64,000 bases of DNA from Algoriphagus sp. AGSA1 (GTDB lineage: Bacteria > Bacteroidota > Bacteroidia > Cytophagales > Cyclobacteriaceae), in contig NZ_JAJUWR010000008.1 of NCBI RefSeq assembly GCF_021390545.1, positions 1 through 64,000 of the forward strand, given 5' to 3'. The translations under genes were made by a program, and so were the position numbers. This document shows, piece after piece, positions 35,951 to 44,457 of this stretch; position 1 is the stretch's first letter, and every line of letters starts with the position of its first letter. The notes under the pieces are model-generated. The model was not told the DNA's origin, ran no database searches, and saw only the letters and a list, made by a program, of their open reading frames with translations.

Positions 35951-37201
35951 ATGAAAGATCAGAAAATATACATTATTGGAGCTGGTTTGGCTGGCTTGGT
36001 AGCAGCTTTAGAACTTGAAAAGGCAGGTTTTTCTCCAGTGATTTTAGAAGGGACTGATGGCATAGGTGGGAGGATGAAGACCGATGAGGTAGATGGTTTT
36101 CTTCTGGATCATGGTTTTCAGGTGTTACTCACTGCCTATCCTGAAGTGAAGCGATACCTCAATCTGGCTGAGTTAAATTTAAAATATTTTGAGCCGGGGG
36201 CTGTGATTTTTGGTGAGGGTAATACATTTGTAATCTCCGACCCACTTCGAAATCCCCTCAAAGTGGTAAGTATGGCCTTTTCCCAGGTAGGTAGTTTTTT
36301 GGATAAGGTCAAGATGTTTAACCTGACTCAAATGCTGAAGCATAAATCCATAGAAAGCATTTTCAATGACCCTTCCATTACTACTGAGCAATACCTAAGG
36401 GATTATGGATTTACTGAGCAGATCATCAGCAATTTCTTCAAACCTTTTTTCCGTGGGATATTCTTGGAGAAGGAGCTGAATACCTCTTCCAGGATGTTTG
36501 AATTTGTCTTCAAAATGTTTTCTCAGGGACTGGGAGCTGTGCCAGAAAGAGGAATGATTGAAGTTCCGAATATACTCCGTAGAAAATTGAAAAACACCCA
36601 GATTGCCTTCAATGCAAGCGTGAAAGAAGTACGTGGACAGGAAATTATTATGGAAAGTGGCGAGTCTCTGCTAGCTGACCGTATCATCATAGCTACCCAG
36701 CCGGACAAAATAATGAAGCAGGTAGAGGGTCAATTCGAGCCATCTAAATCAGTGATTACGCTTTATTTTTCCCTTCAGAAATCATTTATGGTTCGGCCCA
36801 TGCTGGGTTTGGTTCCTGGTGAAAATCATCTGATTAATAACTTCGTGTTTATGACAGATGTCTCATCAGCCTATACCTCCAATGGAAGAGCGTTACTTTC
36901 CGTTTCTATTTTGAATACTGGACTGATGGAGAAAGATCTTATAAAAGTGGTACAAGCTGAACTGGAATCGCTTACTGGAATCAATGCGGAATTCTTCAAA
37001 TTCCTGAAGTCTTATTTTATACACTACGCTATACCTGCTGTGGGAGATATGAAGGACTCTATTCCATTTACGGAGTGCCAGATCGCTGAGAATGTATATC
37101 TGGCAGGCGACTATCTGCTCAATGGATCCATCAATGCCGCGATGACTTCTGGACGAATCGCTGCTGAAGCAGTTGTTCATAGTTTCGCACCCACCTACTG
37201 A
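35951..37201 (+). CDS. FAD-dependent amine oxidase/phytoene desaturase-like oxidoreductase
   Basis: The 416-residue flavoprotein begins with a dinucleotide-binding fold (KIYIIGAGLAGLVAALELEKAGF, about 5-27), continues with the FAD-contact segment EGTDGIGGRMKTDEVDGFLLDHGFQ, and ends with the second FAD signature (IAENVYLAGDYLLNGSINAAMTSGRIAAEAV). These are the features of the amine-oxidase/carotenoid-desaturase superfamily. Substrate is unknown. No carotenoid genes are nearby. The start at 35951 puts the nucleotide fold at the N-terminus as in relatives. An alternative ATG at 35885 adds 22 residues of unlikely sequence. Confidence 0.85.
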   Translation: MKDQKIYIIGAGLAGLVAALELEKAGFSPVILEGTDGIGGRMKTDEVDGFLLDHGFQVLLTAYPEVKRYLNLAELNLKYFEPGAVIFGEGNTFVISDPLRNPLKVVSMAFSQVGSFLDKVKMFNLTQMLKHKSIESIFNDPSITTEQYLRDYGFTEQIISNFFKPFFRGIFLEKELNTSSRMFEFVFKMFSQGLGAVPERGMIEVPNILRRKLKNTQIAFNASVKEVRGQEIIMESGESLLADRIIIATQPDKIMKQVEGQFEPSKSVITLYFSLQKSFMVRPMLGLVPGENHLINNFVFMTDVSSAYTSNGRALLSVSILNTGLMEKDLIKVVQAELESLTGINAEFFKFLKSYFIHYAIPAVGDMKDSIPFTECQIAENVYLAGDYLLNGSINAAMTSGRIAAEAVVHSFAPTY

Positions 37202-37279
37202 AAATCCGAACAGGAGGTAGAAATAAAGTCAGATGCTTTCTGTAAATGTTTTTTGTATTCTGCGCCTGAGATTTTACGT

Positions 37280-37287
37280 TAACTTTG
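37280..37287 (+). promoter_or_regulatory. TAnnTTTG -7 box immediately before the PhnA/YjdM-like gene
   Basis: TAACTTTG is an exact match to the Bacteroidota -7 box and ends four bases before the ATG at 37292, which implies a leaderless or very short-leader mRNA. An upstream TTTG at 37252-37255 is 24 bases away, slightly beyond the usual spacing. Confidence 0.45.
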
Positions 37288-37291
37288 CCCT

Positions 37292-37633
37292 ATGCAAACT
37301 ATACCTCCCTGCCCAGCGTGTAATTCGCCCTATGGCTATGAAATGGATGAAAAACTGATCTGTCCGGAATGCAGTTTTGAGTGGAAGTACGAAGATGTTA
37401 AAGATGAAGTAGAAGAAGGACTGATCGTAAAAGACGCCAATGGTACTGTGCTGGCAGACGGTGACGCTGTGACCATAGTAAAGGATCTTCCGGTAAAAGG
37501 AGCTCCCAAACCAATCAAGGCAGGAACAAAAGTGAAAAGTATCAGATTAACGGAGGGCGATCATAATATCGACTGCAAGATTGAGGGATTTGGGTCAATG
37601 GCGCTTAAGAGTGAGTTTGTGAAAAAGGCATGA
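37292..37633 (+). CDS. yjdM: PhnA/YjdM-family zinc-ribbon protein
   Basis: The 113-residue protein has an N-terminal zinc ribbon with two CxxC knuckles ([21 protein letters not shown], Cys7/Cys10 and Cys25/Cys28) and a C-terminal SH3-like PhnA domain (about 45-113, [25 protein letters not shown] and [20 protein letters not shown]). The family was named for alkylphosphonate use, but the phn link is not supported in general and no phn genes are present. Its cellular role is uncertain. It is a single gene. Confidence 0.9.
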   Translation: MQTIPPCPACNSPYGYEMDEKLICPECSFEWKYEDVKDEVEEGLIVKDANGTVLADGDAVTIVKDLPVKGAPKPIKAGTKVKSIRLTEGDHNIDCKIEGFGSMALKSEFVKKA

Positions 37634-37651
37634 GGATGGTGGGGTTGTGGC

Positions 37652-37702
37652 CTTTCCCGCGGATTTACGCTGATAACTATGCTGATTAAAGCAGGTTAGA
37701 TT
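37652..37702. repeat. Dispersed repeat family 2, copy at 37.65 kb
   Basis: CTTTCCCGCGGATTTACGCT and the following TGATAACTAT match 20834-20860 with three mismatches. The similarity continues through GCAG..TTAGAT. It lacks the right-hand arm found at 20919-20936. Confidence 0.55.
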
Positions 37703-37860
37703 ATAGTTTTTCCTCTTAGCTTTTCAGTCATAGTAAATGGCGAAAAGCGATTGGCAGGACAGTATGATCAAAAGGCCTCTATCGTTGCTTCTGGAGCTAC
37801 ATAATTATAGAGTACTTTTCCGGAGTCTTTTGATCATAGGATTGAAGAGTAAAATTAATA

Positions 37861-37896
37861 CGCAGGATGCAACTACAATAGAAGTTGCATCCTGCG
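37861..37896. other. Perfect 14-bp hairpin downstream of thuA
   Basis: CGCAGGATGCAACT (37861-37874) pairs perfectly with AGTTGCATCCTGCG (37883-37896) around an eight-base loop. It lies between convergent genes and could end either transcript, though neither side has a strong U-tract. Confidence 0.6.
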
Positions 37897-37905
37897 CTTA
37901 CTGGT

Positions 37906-37974
37906 CACTGTAAACTTTTGTGGACTGTCGACTTTGGACTGTAAACTGAGCACTGTAACCTGATCACTGCTTAC
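37906..37974. repeat. Degenerate ACTGTAAAC tandem repeat, period about 14 bp
   Basis: Five 10-base units are seen: CACTGTAAAC (37906), GACTGTCGAC (37923), GACTGTAAAC (37937), CACTGTAACC (37951) and CACTGCTTAC (37965). Intervals are 17, 14, 14 and 14. The last unit overlaps the stop and final codons of the ThuA gene. Confidence 0.65.
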
Positions 37975-38896
37975 TTGCCATCGGTGTTTCATCCACTTTT
38001 ACATCTCCTGATACGTATTGCAAGGCGTCCAGGAAGTAGGCAAGGACTGCTGGATTTTCAAAGCTCTGTGCGTTGTGGGAAGTGGAAATATACATCGCTC
38101 TTCCTTTACCGTCTTTTCTGATCCAAGAGACATACGTCTTGCCGGAGGTTTTTTCCTGGCCTTTTCTTTGCCCTTCGATCTCGGCATTGTTGAAGTAGGT
38201 CAAAGGATGAAAATCCAACTCGTCGTAGGCGTTTTTGTAGAAATAAGGCTCGTCCACATGATTGAATCCTTCTGCTGGAAGTGACTTGGTCAATGGATGA
38301 TTAGGATCCTCAATTCGTACCTGGAAAGCCTGCTGTTTCGTATGATAATCAAAACTTCCGCCGATCAGTTTGGAGAATTCCATGGAATTGTTCAGCATGG
38401 TATTTCCTCCATGCACGACGAGAATTCCACCACCTTTTTTGACGTATTGTATGATGTTGTTTTCCAGTTCGCCGGCTTTTTTCCAAACGGCTACACTATC
38501 CATAGATGCGTCTTCGCTGAATACATCTACAAAGAGATTTCTATAGTCACCCTTCGCATTGGTGTTGTTGAATACCACTGCGTCGAATTCTTTCAACTTC
38601 TCTTTTTCCATCATAGCGATGTCAGTGCTGCCTGTCACTTCAAAAGCGCCACTTTTCTCACCGAGGATTTCGATCATGGCTTGGGTATGGGGATTGACCC
38701 AGTGCCAGAAGCCCGTGTGCAATGAAAACACAAGGATTTTCTTTTTCTTTTTAAACGGGAAATTGGCCTTCTCAGGAGCCATATCCTTGATTTTGTCCTT
38801 CCAAGCTTGATCCAAAGGGATTTCTTGCGGGTTCTGTGCAAAGGCAAAACTGACACTGGCTAGGAAAACGATTCCGTAGATAATAATCTTCTTCAT
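37964..38896 (-). CDS. Secreted ThuA-domain protein
   Basis: The 310-residue protein has a signal peptide (MKKIIIYGIVFLASVSFAFA, cleaved near AQN) and one ThuA domain, a glutamine-amidotransferase-like fold (about 50-290). Typical segments are KKILVFSLHTGFWHWVNPHTQAM, FDAVVFNNTNAKGD, VKKGGGILVVHGGNTMLN and VSWIRKDGKGRAMYISTSHNAQSF. ThuA proteins occur with Gfo/Idh/MocA dehydrogenases in sugar catabolism and have been linked to trehalose use, but the reaction is not settled. It is divergent from the DUF6807 gene. The last residues (MASKQ) are encoded within a repeat, so the C-terminus may be recent. Confidence 0.87.
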   Translation of the reverse strand: MKKIIIYGIVFLASVSFAFAQNPQEIPLDQAWKDKIKDMAPEKANFPFKKKKKILVFSLHTGFWHWVNPHTQAMIEILGEKSGAFEVTGSTDIAMMEKEKLKEFDAVVFNNTNAKGDYRNLFVDVFSEDASMDSVAVWKKAGELENNIIQYVKKGGGILVVHGGNTMLNNSMEFSKLIGGSFDYHTKQQAFQVRIEDPNHPLTKSLPAEGFNHVDEPYFYKNAYDELDFHPLTYFNNAEIEGQRKGQEKTSGKTYVSWIRKDGKGRAMYISTSHNAQSFENPAVLAYFLDALQYVSGDVKVDETPMASKQ

Positions 38897-38976
38897 GGGG
38901 TAATTGGATGAACGGGTTAGTCGATAATTGAGATTTCCATATCTTTAAAATTCGATCCCAATAACCTGAATTTTAT

Positions 38977-39945
38977 ATGATATTCAAAAGAATTTTCTGC
39001 GCTGCGGTCATTTACCCAAGTTTAATAACGCTGATTTACGCTCAAAAAGTAAGCTTGAAGGAAACAGATAACGGAATTGATTTCGTGATTGATAGTCAGT
39101 CTGTTTTGACTTATCAAACGACTGTAGAGGATGTTCCGCAGGGAATAAAAAAAGATTTTGCAAAATCGGGATTCATCCATCCATTGAAATCACCTTCAGG
39201 GGAAGTGCTTACCAGGATTCAGCCCAAAGACCATTATCATCACTATGGTATCTGGGGGCCATGGACCCGTGCCACGATCAATGGCAGGGAGGTTGATTTC
39301 TGGAATCTGGGAGATGGAAAGGGGAGGGTGGACTTTGACCATGTGATTTCAAAGAAGGAGGCAGGAGGGGCTGCTGAACTGAATGTGCGCCAAAACCATA
39401 TTGATCTCAAAGCTCCGGAATCAGAACGGATAGCCCTTGCGGAAGATCTTCGCATCAAAGTAAAGCCAGCGGACAAGGGGCGCTATATGGTAGATTACAC
39501 CAGTACAATAGAGACAAAAATAGCTGGGGGAATCCTTCTGGATGATTATCGCTATGGTGGAGGGATAGGTTTCAGAGCCACCGAAAAATGGGGTAAGGAT
39601 AACAGCAGTATCCTTACTTCCGAAGGAGATGCCCGAAAGACCGCAGACGGGACGAATGCCCGATGGATCATAGTCCAAGGCGAGACTGACAATGCTTTGG
39701 GTGGGAGTGGCATCCTGTTTTTGAGCCATAATACGAATAAGGCATTTCCGGAACCTCTTCGTGTATGGCCAGAAGATCAATACAAAGGGGAGGGAAACGT
39801 ATTTATCGAATTCACTCCAATCAGACATGAGTCTTGGGAGCTATTGCCCAATAAGAGATATACATTAAAATACAGAATGATAGTCTTTGACGGTGAGATG
39901 AGTAAAGAGGAAGCAGAGGCGTACTGGAGGGCTTTTGTCAAGTGA
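38977..39945 (+). CDS. Secreted DUF6807 (PmoA-like) protein
   Basis: The 322-residue protein carries a signal peptide (MIFKRIFCAAVIYPSLITLIYA) and a single beta-rich DUF6807/PmoA-type domain. Conserved segments are FIHPLKSPSGEVLTRIQPKDHYHHYGIWGPW, with a His-rich pattern, GGGIGFRATEKWG, and the C-terminal RYTLKYRMIVFDGEMSKEEAEAYW. Annotation as methane oxygenase PmoA in databases is a naming accident. In Bacteroidota and Planctomycetota the family accompanies oxidoreductases and hydrolases for sugars. A TATCTTTA box about 30 bp upstream may be the promoter -7 element. It precedes two oxidoreductase genes on the same strand. Confidence 0.82.
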   Translation: MIFKRIFCAAVIYPSLITLIYAQKVSLKETDNGIDFVIDSQSVLTYQTTVEDVPQGIKKDFAKSGFIHPLKSPSGEVLTRIQPKDHYHHYGIWGPWTRATINGREVDFWNLGDGKGRVDFDHVISKKEAGGAAELNVRQNHIDLKAPESERIALAEDLRIKVKPADKGRYMVDYTSTIETKIAGGILLDDYRYGGGIGFRATEKWGKDNSSILTSEGDARKTADGTNARWIIVQGETDNALGGSGILFLSHNTNKAFPEPLRVWPEDQYKGEGNVFIEFTPIRHESWELLPNKRYTLKYRMIVFDGEMSKEEAEAYWRAFVK

Positions 39946-40030
39946 GTGTAAGGCCTTCTCACAAAAAAAATGAACATGCAATAACTTGCGAATTAAAATA
40001 AACCCTGATTTTACATAACCCATTATGATT

Positions 40031-41401
40031 ATGAAAAGAAGAGAATTTATCAAGAACAGTGCCTTGGCAAGCGCGGCAATAGGTTTTCCAACTATAGTGC
40101 CCGCTTCGGTTTTTGGAAAGAATGCCCCAAGCAATAAAATAAACATTGGTCAGATTGGTTGTGGACGTATTGCCAGGGATCATGATATGCCAGGGGTATG
40201 GCGGCACGATGTCGCACGTATAATCGCGGTTTCTGATTTGGACAGCAATCGAATGGCAGATGGCAAAAAGCTGGTAGAGGATTATTACACCAAGAAAATG
40301 GGCAAAGCATATCTTGATGTGAAGGAATATGGCGATTACAAGGATTTGCTTCAAAATAAAGAAATAGACGCTATCGTGATCAGTACCCCGGATCACTGGC
40401 ATTCCCAACCGGCCATGGAAGCCGCATTGGCGGGTAAGCACGTCTATCTGCAAAAGCCAACATCCCTGACCATCCGTGAAGGAAGACAATTGGTAGATGT
40501 GGTGAACAAAACCGGTGTAGTCCTTCAGCTGGGAACACAGCAGAGATCTAGTGAGCAGTTTAGAATTGCGGCGGAACTGGTGAGAAACGGCAGAATCGGT
40601 AAATTGCATACCGTGAAAGTAGGTCTTCCAGGAGATCCATCTGGGCCTGATGCTCCGGAAATGCCGATTCCTGCCTCTCTAAATTACGACATGTGGCTGG
40701 GATCTACCCCCGAGGTCCCATATACAGAAATAGGCGTTCATCCTCAGCAGGGATATGGCCGACCGGGATGGTTGAGACTGGAGCAATATGGTGCAGGTAT
40801 GATTACCGGCTGGGGACAGCACCACTACGATTCAGCTGCGTGGGGAATGGATACGGAGTTAACGGGGCCGAGATTTATTCAGGCCGTGGCTGAGTTTCCA
40901 CAATCAGGTCTTTGGAATGTGCATGGTGATTTCATGTCCAAGGCCGAATATGACAATGGGGTAATGATGTACACCAGTGGGGGCTATCCAAACGGGATCC
41001 GATATGAAGGTACAGAAGGCTGGATTTGGGTTTCAAGGGGCAATTATGTAGCCTCTGCTTCTGACCCCGTAGCCAAAGGTAACAGTGCCAAAGCACTGGA
41101 TGCTTCCGACCCGAAAATTTTGCAATCCGTGATCGGGCCGGATGAGATCCAGCTGATCAGAAGTGATGAGCATCATGGCAACTGGCTGGGAGCAATACAA
41201 GGAGAGAATGAGTTGCTATCTCCTGTGGAGATTGGTCATCGTTCGTGCTCAGTGTGCTTGGTGACACATATTTCTATGAAATTGGGGAGAAAGCTGGAAT
41301 GGGATGCCAAAACGGAGAGATTCGTCAATGACGATGAGGCAAACGCTATGCTTGAGAGACCTCAACGAGCACCTTATGGCACCAACAATGTAAAAGTTTA
41401 A
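40031..41401 (+). CDS. Tat-exported Gfo/Idh/MocA-family oxidoreductase
   Basis: The protein begins MKRREFIKNSALASAAIGFP, a twin-arginine export signal. An ATG two codons earlier (40025) is also possible. The Rossmann domain follows (INIGQIGCGRIARDHD, about 41-56), with the conserved EKP-type motif as LQKPTS and the STPDHWH loop. The Gfo/Idh/MocA C-terminal domain completes it, with HHYDSAAWGMDTELTGP near the proposed catalytic His. Exported family members oxidise or rearrange sugars with tightly bound NAD(P), sometimes at C3 of glycosides. It precedes a second such gene by 12 bp and follows DUF6807, forming one likely operon. Confidence 0.88.
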   Translation: MKRREFIKNSALASAAIGFPTIVPASVFGKNAPSNKINIGQIGCGRIARDHDMPGVWRHDVARIIAVSDLDSNRMADGKKLVEDYYTKKMGKAYLDVKEYGDYKDLLQNKEIDAIVISTPDHWHSQPAMEAALAGKHVYLQKPTSLTIREGRQLVDVVNKTGVVLQLGTQQRSSEQFRIAAELVRNGRIGKLHTVKVGLPGDPSGPDAPEMPIPASLNYDMWLGSTPEVPYTEIGVHPQQGYGRPGWLRLEQYGAGMITGWGQHHYDSAAWGMDTELTGPRFIQAVAEFPQSGLWNVHGDFMSKAEYDNGVMMYTSGGYPNGIRYEGTEGWIWVSRGNYVASASDPVAKGNSAKALDASDPKILQSVIGPDEIQLIRSDEHHGNWLGAIQGENELLSPVEIGHRSCSVCLVTHISMKLGRKLEWDAKTERFVNDDEANAMLERPQRAPYGTNNVKV

Positions 41402-41413
41402 TAAGTAACTGTT

Positions 41414-42787
41414 TTGAAAAATACTGTATTAGTAGCTGTGGCGGCAGTGGGAGTTTTGCTTTCCTGCGAAAATAAAGAATCAGTGAGCCAAACACCGGAG
41501 TCGAATGCCGAAATAACGATCATGTCCTTGGACCCAGGGCATTTTCATGCCGGATTGATCCACAAGTCTATGTATCCCCAAGTGGATTCCACGGTCTATG
41601 TTTTTGCCCCTGAGGGTGCGGAACTCCAAGACTATATGAACCGCATGTCTGGATATAATAATCGTGAGGATGCTCCCACGGCATGGAATCTACAGGTCAG
41701 TACCGGAGATGATTACCTGGACAAGATGATTTCCTCCAAACCTGGTAATGTGATGATGGTCGCTGGCAAAAATGACCGTAAGATTGATTACATCTCAGCA
41801 GCTGTCAATAATGGGATTCATGTATATGCAGACAAGCCTTTGGTAATCAATAAAGATGGATTCAAAAAGCTTTTGGATGCTTTTGCCCAAGCGGAACAGA
41901 ATGATCTTTTACTTTATGATATCATGACAGAACGCTTTGAGATAAGTACAATCCTTCAACGGGAACTGTCTATGGATCCTGCTGTTTTCGGGGAATTGGA
42001 AAAAGGAACCTTGGAAAATCCTGCGATTACCAAGGAATCCATACACCATTTCTTCAAGTATGTGTCCGGAAGCCCTCTTATCAGACCTGATTGGTTTTTT
42101 GATACCGATATTGAAGGTACAGGCATAGTCGATGTGACTACTCATTTGGTGGACTTGATTCAATGGGAAGCTTTCCCAGAAGTCATCCTGGACACCACGG
42201 ATGTAGAAATGCTTACGGCAAAGCTCTGGCCTACAGTAATGGATCTGGAGCAGTTTAGGTTAGTTACTGGCAAATCTGAGTTTCCGGGATTTTTGCGGAA
42301 AAACGTGACCAATGACAAGCTGAGTGTCAACAGCAACGGTGAAATGAACTACAAGCTGAAAGGTGTACATGCTAAAGTGAGTGTCATCTGGAACTATCAG
42401 GCACCTGAGGGAGCCGCTGATACACACTACAGTATGATGCGAGGAACAAAAGCCAACCTGATTATCCAGCAGGGTGAAGCTGAGGATTATGTAGCCACGT
42501 TATATGTAGAACTGTTGGATGGACAGGATGAGGCTCTTTTAAGTTTGGTGAAAAAGAAGCTTCAGGGACGTTTTCCGGGACTTGATCTGCAAAAGACAGG
42601 AGAGAGTAAGTATAAAGTCATCATTCCTGAAGAATATCACAATGGACATGAGGCACATTTTGCACAGGTGACCGAAAAATATTTGGAGTACTTCACCCAA
42701 GGCAACATGCCAGCTTGGGAGGTGCCAAATATGATCGTAAAATATCATACAACCACTGAGGCTTTAACAAAAGCATCAGAAAACTAA
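41414..42787 (+). CDS. Lipoprotein Gfo/Idh/MocA-like oxidoreductase with Oxidoreduct_C domain
   Basis: Translation most likely begins at TTG (41414), because it yields a lipoprotein signal (MKNTVLVAVAAVGVLLSCEN, Cys18) lost if the first internal ATG were used. The 457-residue protein has a modified N-terminal Rossmann region (MSLDPGHFHAGLIHKSMYPQVD, ADKPLVINKDGFKKLLDAF) and a C-terminal putative-oxidoreductase domain with GTGIVDVTTHLVDLIQWEAFP. This two-domain layout is common in Bacteroidota sugar loci. Substrate unknown. The 12-bp gap to the Tat-exported partner implies joint expression, perhaps as a periplasmic or surface pathway. Confidence 0.82.
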   Translation: MKNTVLVAVAAVGVLLSCENKESVSQTPESNAEITIMSLDPGHFHAGLIHKSMYPQVDSTVYVFAPEGAELQDYMNRMSGYNNREDAPTAWNLQVSTGDDYLDKMISSKPGNVMMVAGKNDRKIDYISAAVNNGIHVYADKPLVINKDGFKKLLDAFAQAEQNDLLLYDIMTERFEISTILQRELSMDPAVFGELEKGTLENPAITKESIHHFFKYVSGSPLIRPDWFFDTDIEGTGIVDVTTHLVDLIQWEAFPEVILDTTDVEMLTAKLWPTVMDLEQFRLVTGKSEFPGFLRKNVTNDKLSVNSNGEMNYKLKGVHAKVSVIWNYQAPEGAADTHYSMMRGTKANLIIQQGEAEDYVATLYVELLDGQDEALLSLVKKKLQGRFPGLDLQKTGESKYKVIIPEEYHNGHEAHFAQVTEKYLEYFTQGNMPAWEVPNMIVKYHTTTEALTKASEN

Positions 42788-42840
42788 AATAGTCTAAACA
42801 GGATTGCCTTATTTTAGGTTGGTTAGATAAGTTCAACATT

Positions 42841-44247
42841 ATGGATCAAGCTAACCAACCTACTTACGTGTCTAAACCTACTGTGGCAATCGCAGGAGCA
42901 GGTGGATATGTGGGGCGATGGTTTATCCATCAGTTCAAGGATAAATACAATATCATCGCTCTTAGCCGCAAGAAAATTAAGGAAAACCCATATCTCCAGG
43001 TGACCTGGAAGCAGGTAGAGCTGTATTCGATTTCCAGTACTACAGAAGTGCTGAAAGGTGTAGATGTTGCCATTTATCTGGTACATTCCATGAATGCTTC
43101 CACACGCCTCAACCAAGGGAGTTTTGAGGATACGGATTTACTTTTAGCTGATAATTTTAGCCGTGCAGCTCATATCAATAAAGTAAAACAGATCATTTAC
43201 TTAGGAGGACTTTTGCCAAAGGAGACTGGAGAGAAATTGTCCCGGCATCTCAAAAGTCGCCTCGAAGTAGAACAAACCCTAGGAGCTAGATCAGCAAAAC
43301 TTACTGCGATTCGTGCTTCCATCATCGTAGGGCCAGGAGGATCATCTTTTGACATGATCAAAAATCTGGTAAAAAACCTTCCTGTGCTTATGTGTCCCAA
43401 ATGGACTGAGTCTTTGACGCAGCCTATTTCCTTACGCGACACCTTGGATATCATAGATACCTGTGTGGGAAATGAAGAGGTTTACGGAAGGGCCATAGAA
43501 ATAGGCAATCCTGAAGTGATATCATATCGCAAAATGCTGGAAGTCACTGCCAAGGAGTTGGGCAAGAAACGATTGGTTTTTTCCGTCCCAGTATTTTCTG
43601 TGGGGCTTTCCAAACTCTGGGTTGGTTTTTTTGGAGAATCTCCTCCTCAATTAGTATCCCCCTTGGTAGAAAGTCTCAAGCATACTTTGACGGTATCGGA
43701 GGAATTGAAATTCCGTGAAAAACAGATAGATTATCTTACCTATAAAGAATCTGTACGAGAAGCCTTGGATTCCAAGATCGAACTGCCCAAACCAAGTTTT
43801 TATCCAGTGGATAAGGTTAAAAATACAGTGAGAAGTATCCAGAGAATGTCAAATCCCCAAGGGGATTCGGCCACATGGGTTGCCCAACGCTATAATATCT
43901 GGTTGCCTTCGTTTTTCAAGTTTTGGATCAAAGGAAAAACGATGTCAAGCGGAGAGATTGTTTTTTGCCTATTGTGGAGTAAAAAACCCATGCTACAGCT
44001 GACATTGATACCGGATCGCAGCGAAGAAAATAGGCAATTGTTTTATATTTCAGGAGGGTGGCTTGTCAAGAGATTTGATCACGGCTGGCTGGAATTTCGG
44101 GGAGTTTTAGATAGCAAATATGTCATAACAGCCATCCATGAGTTTGTGCCCAGATTACCATGGCTTATCTATGTGAACACCCAGGCTAGAATCCATTTAT
44201 GGGTGATGAATAGATTTAAGAAGTATTTGGAAAATCGACCGACTTAA
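42841..44247 (+). CDS. NAD(P)-binding SDR-like protein with DUF2867-type C-terminus
   Basis: The 468-residue protein has an atypical SDR N-terminal half (about 14-300): nucleotide motif AIAGAGGYVGRWFI (17-30), LGGLLPKETGEKLSRHLKSR and IRASIIVGPGGSSFDMIKN. The C-terminal segment (about 330-465) resembles the DUF2867 region seen in similar Bacteroidota proteins, with SSGEIVFCLLWSKKPML and FVPRLPWLIYVNTQARIHLW. The usual YxxxK active site is not obvious, so it may be a binding or reductase protein of unknown substrate. It stands 53 bp after the sugar oxidoreductase pair, perhaps as an unrelated unit. Confidence 0.72.
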   Translation: MDQANQPTYVSKPTVAIAGAGGYVGRWFIHQFKDKYNIIALSRKKIKENPYLQVTWKQVELYSISSTTEVLKGVDVAIYLVHSMNASTRLNQGSFEDTDLLLADNFSRAAHINKVKQIIYLGGLLPKETGEKLSRHLKSRLEVEQTLGARSAKLTAIRASIIVGPGGSSFDMIKNLVKNLPVLMCPKWTESLTQPISLRDTLDIIDTCVGNEEVYGRAIEIGNPEVISYRKMLEVTAKELGKKRLVFSVPVFSVGLSKLWVGFFGESPPQLVSPLVESLKHTLTVSEELKFREKQIDYLTYKESVREALDSKIELPKPSFYPVDKVKNTVRSIQRMSNPQGDSATWVAQRYNIWLPSFFKFWIKGKTMSSGEIVFCLLWSKKPMLQLTLIPDRSEENRQLFYISGGWLVKRFDHGWLEFRGVLDSKYVITAIHEFVPRLPWLIYVNTQARIHLWVMNRFKKYLENRPT

Positions 44248-44330
44248 AATATCTATTATGTATATCCGCTTTTCTGCCAGTAAAACAATAAAAGCATCAT
44301 AGGATTCGGAAAACACCAGCATCAAGGCCA

Positions 44331-44359
44331 CTTCGGTCACCCGTCTTCGGTCTTCCGTC
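44331..44359. repeat. Short CTTCGGTC direct repeat
   Basis: CTTCGGTC occurs at 44331 and 44345, each followed by a related CCCGTC or TTCCGTC word, giving a period of 14 bp. It is one of several short-period intergenic repeats in the window and has no coding content. Confidence 0.4.
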
Positions 44360-44457
44360 CAGTAAAGCAAAGAGAATATGGTTACTGGCATCATTGCGGA
44401 TAATCACAATATCTATTTTTAAAATATCTTAAAGCGAGCATTAAATATTTAAAAACT

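Noticed and set aside
37906..37974. The ACTGTAAAC array as a CRISPR
   Set aside because: Units are only about 10 bp with a period of 14 bp, there are no unique spacers of CRISPR length and no cas genes anywhere in the window.
39977..39990. TGCAATAACTTGCG upstream of the Tat-exported oxidoreductase as a fifth LacI-type operator
   Set aside because: It has GCAA and TTGC arms at the right spacing but lacks the central CG that all four accepted sites share, so I consider it chance.
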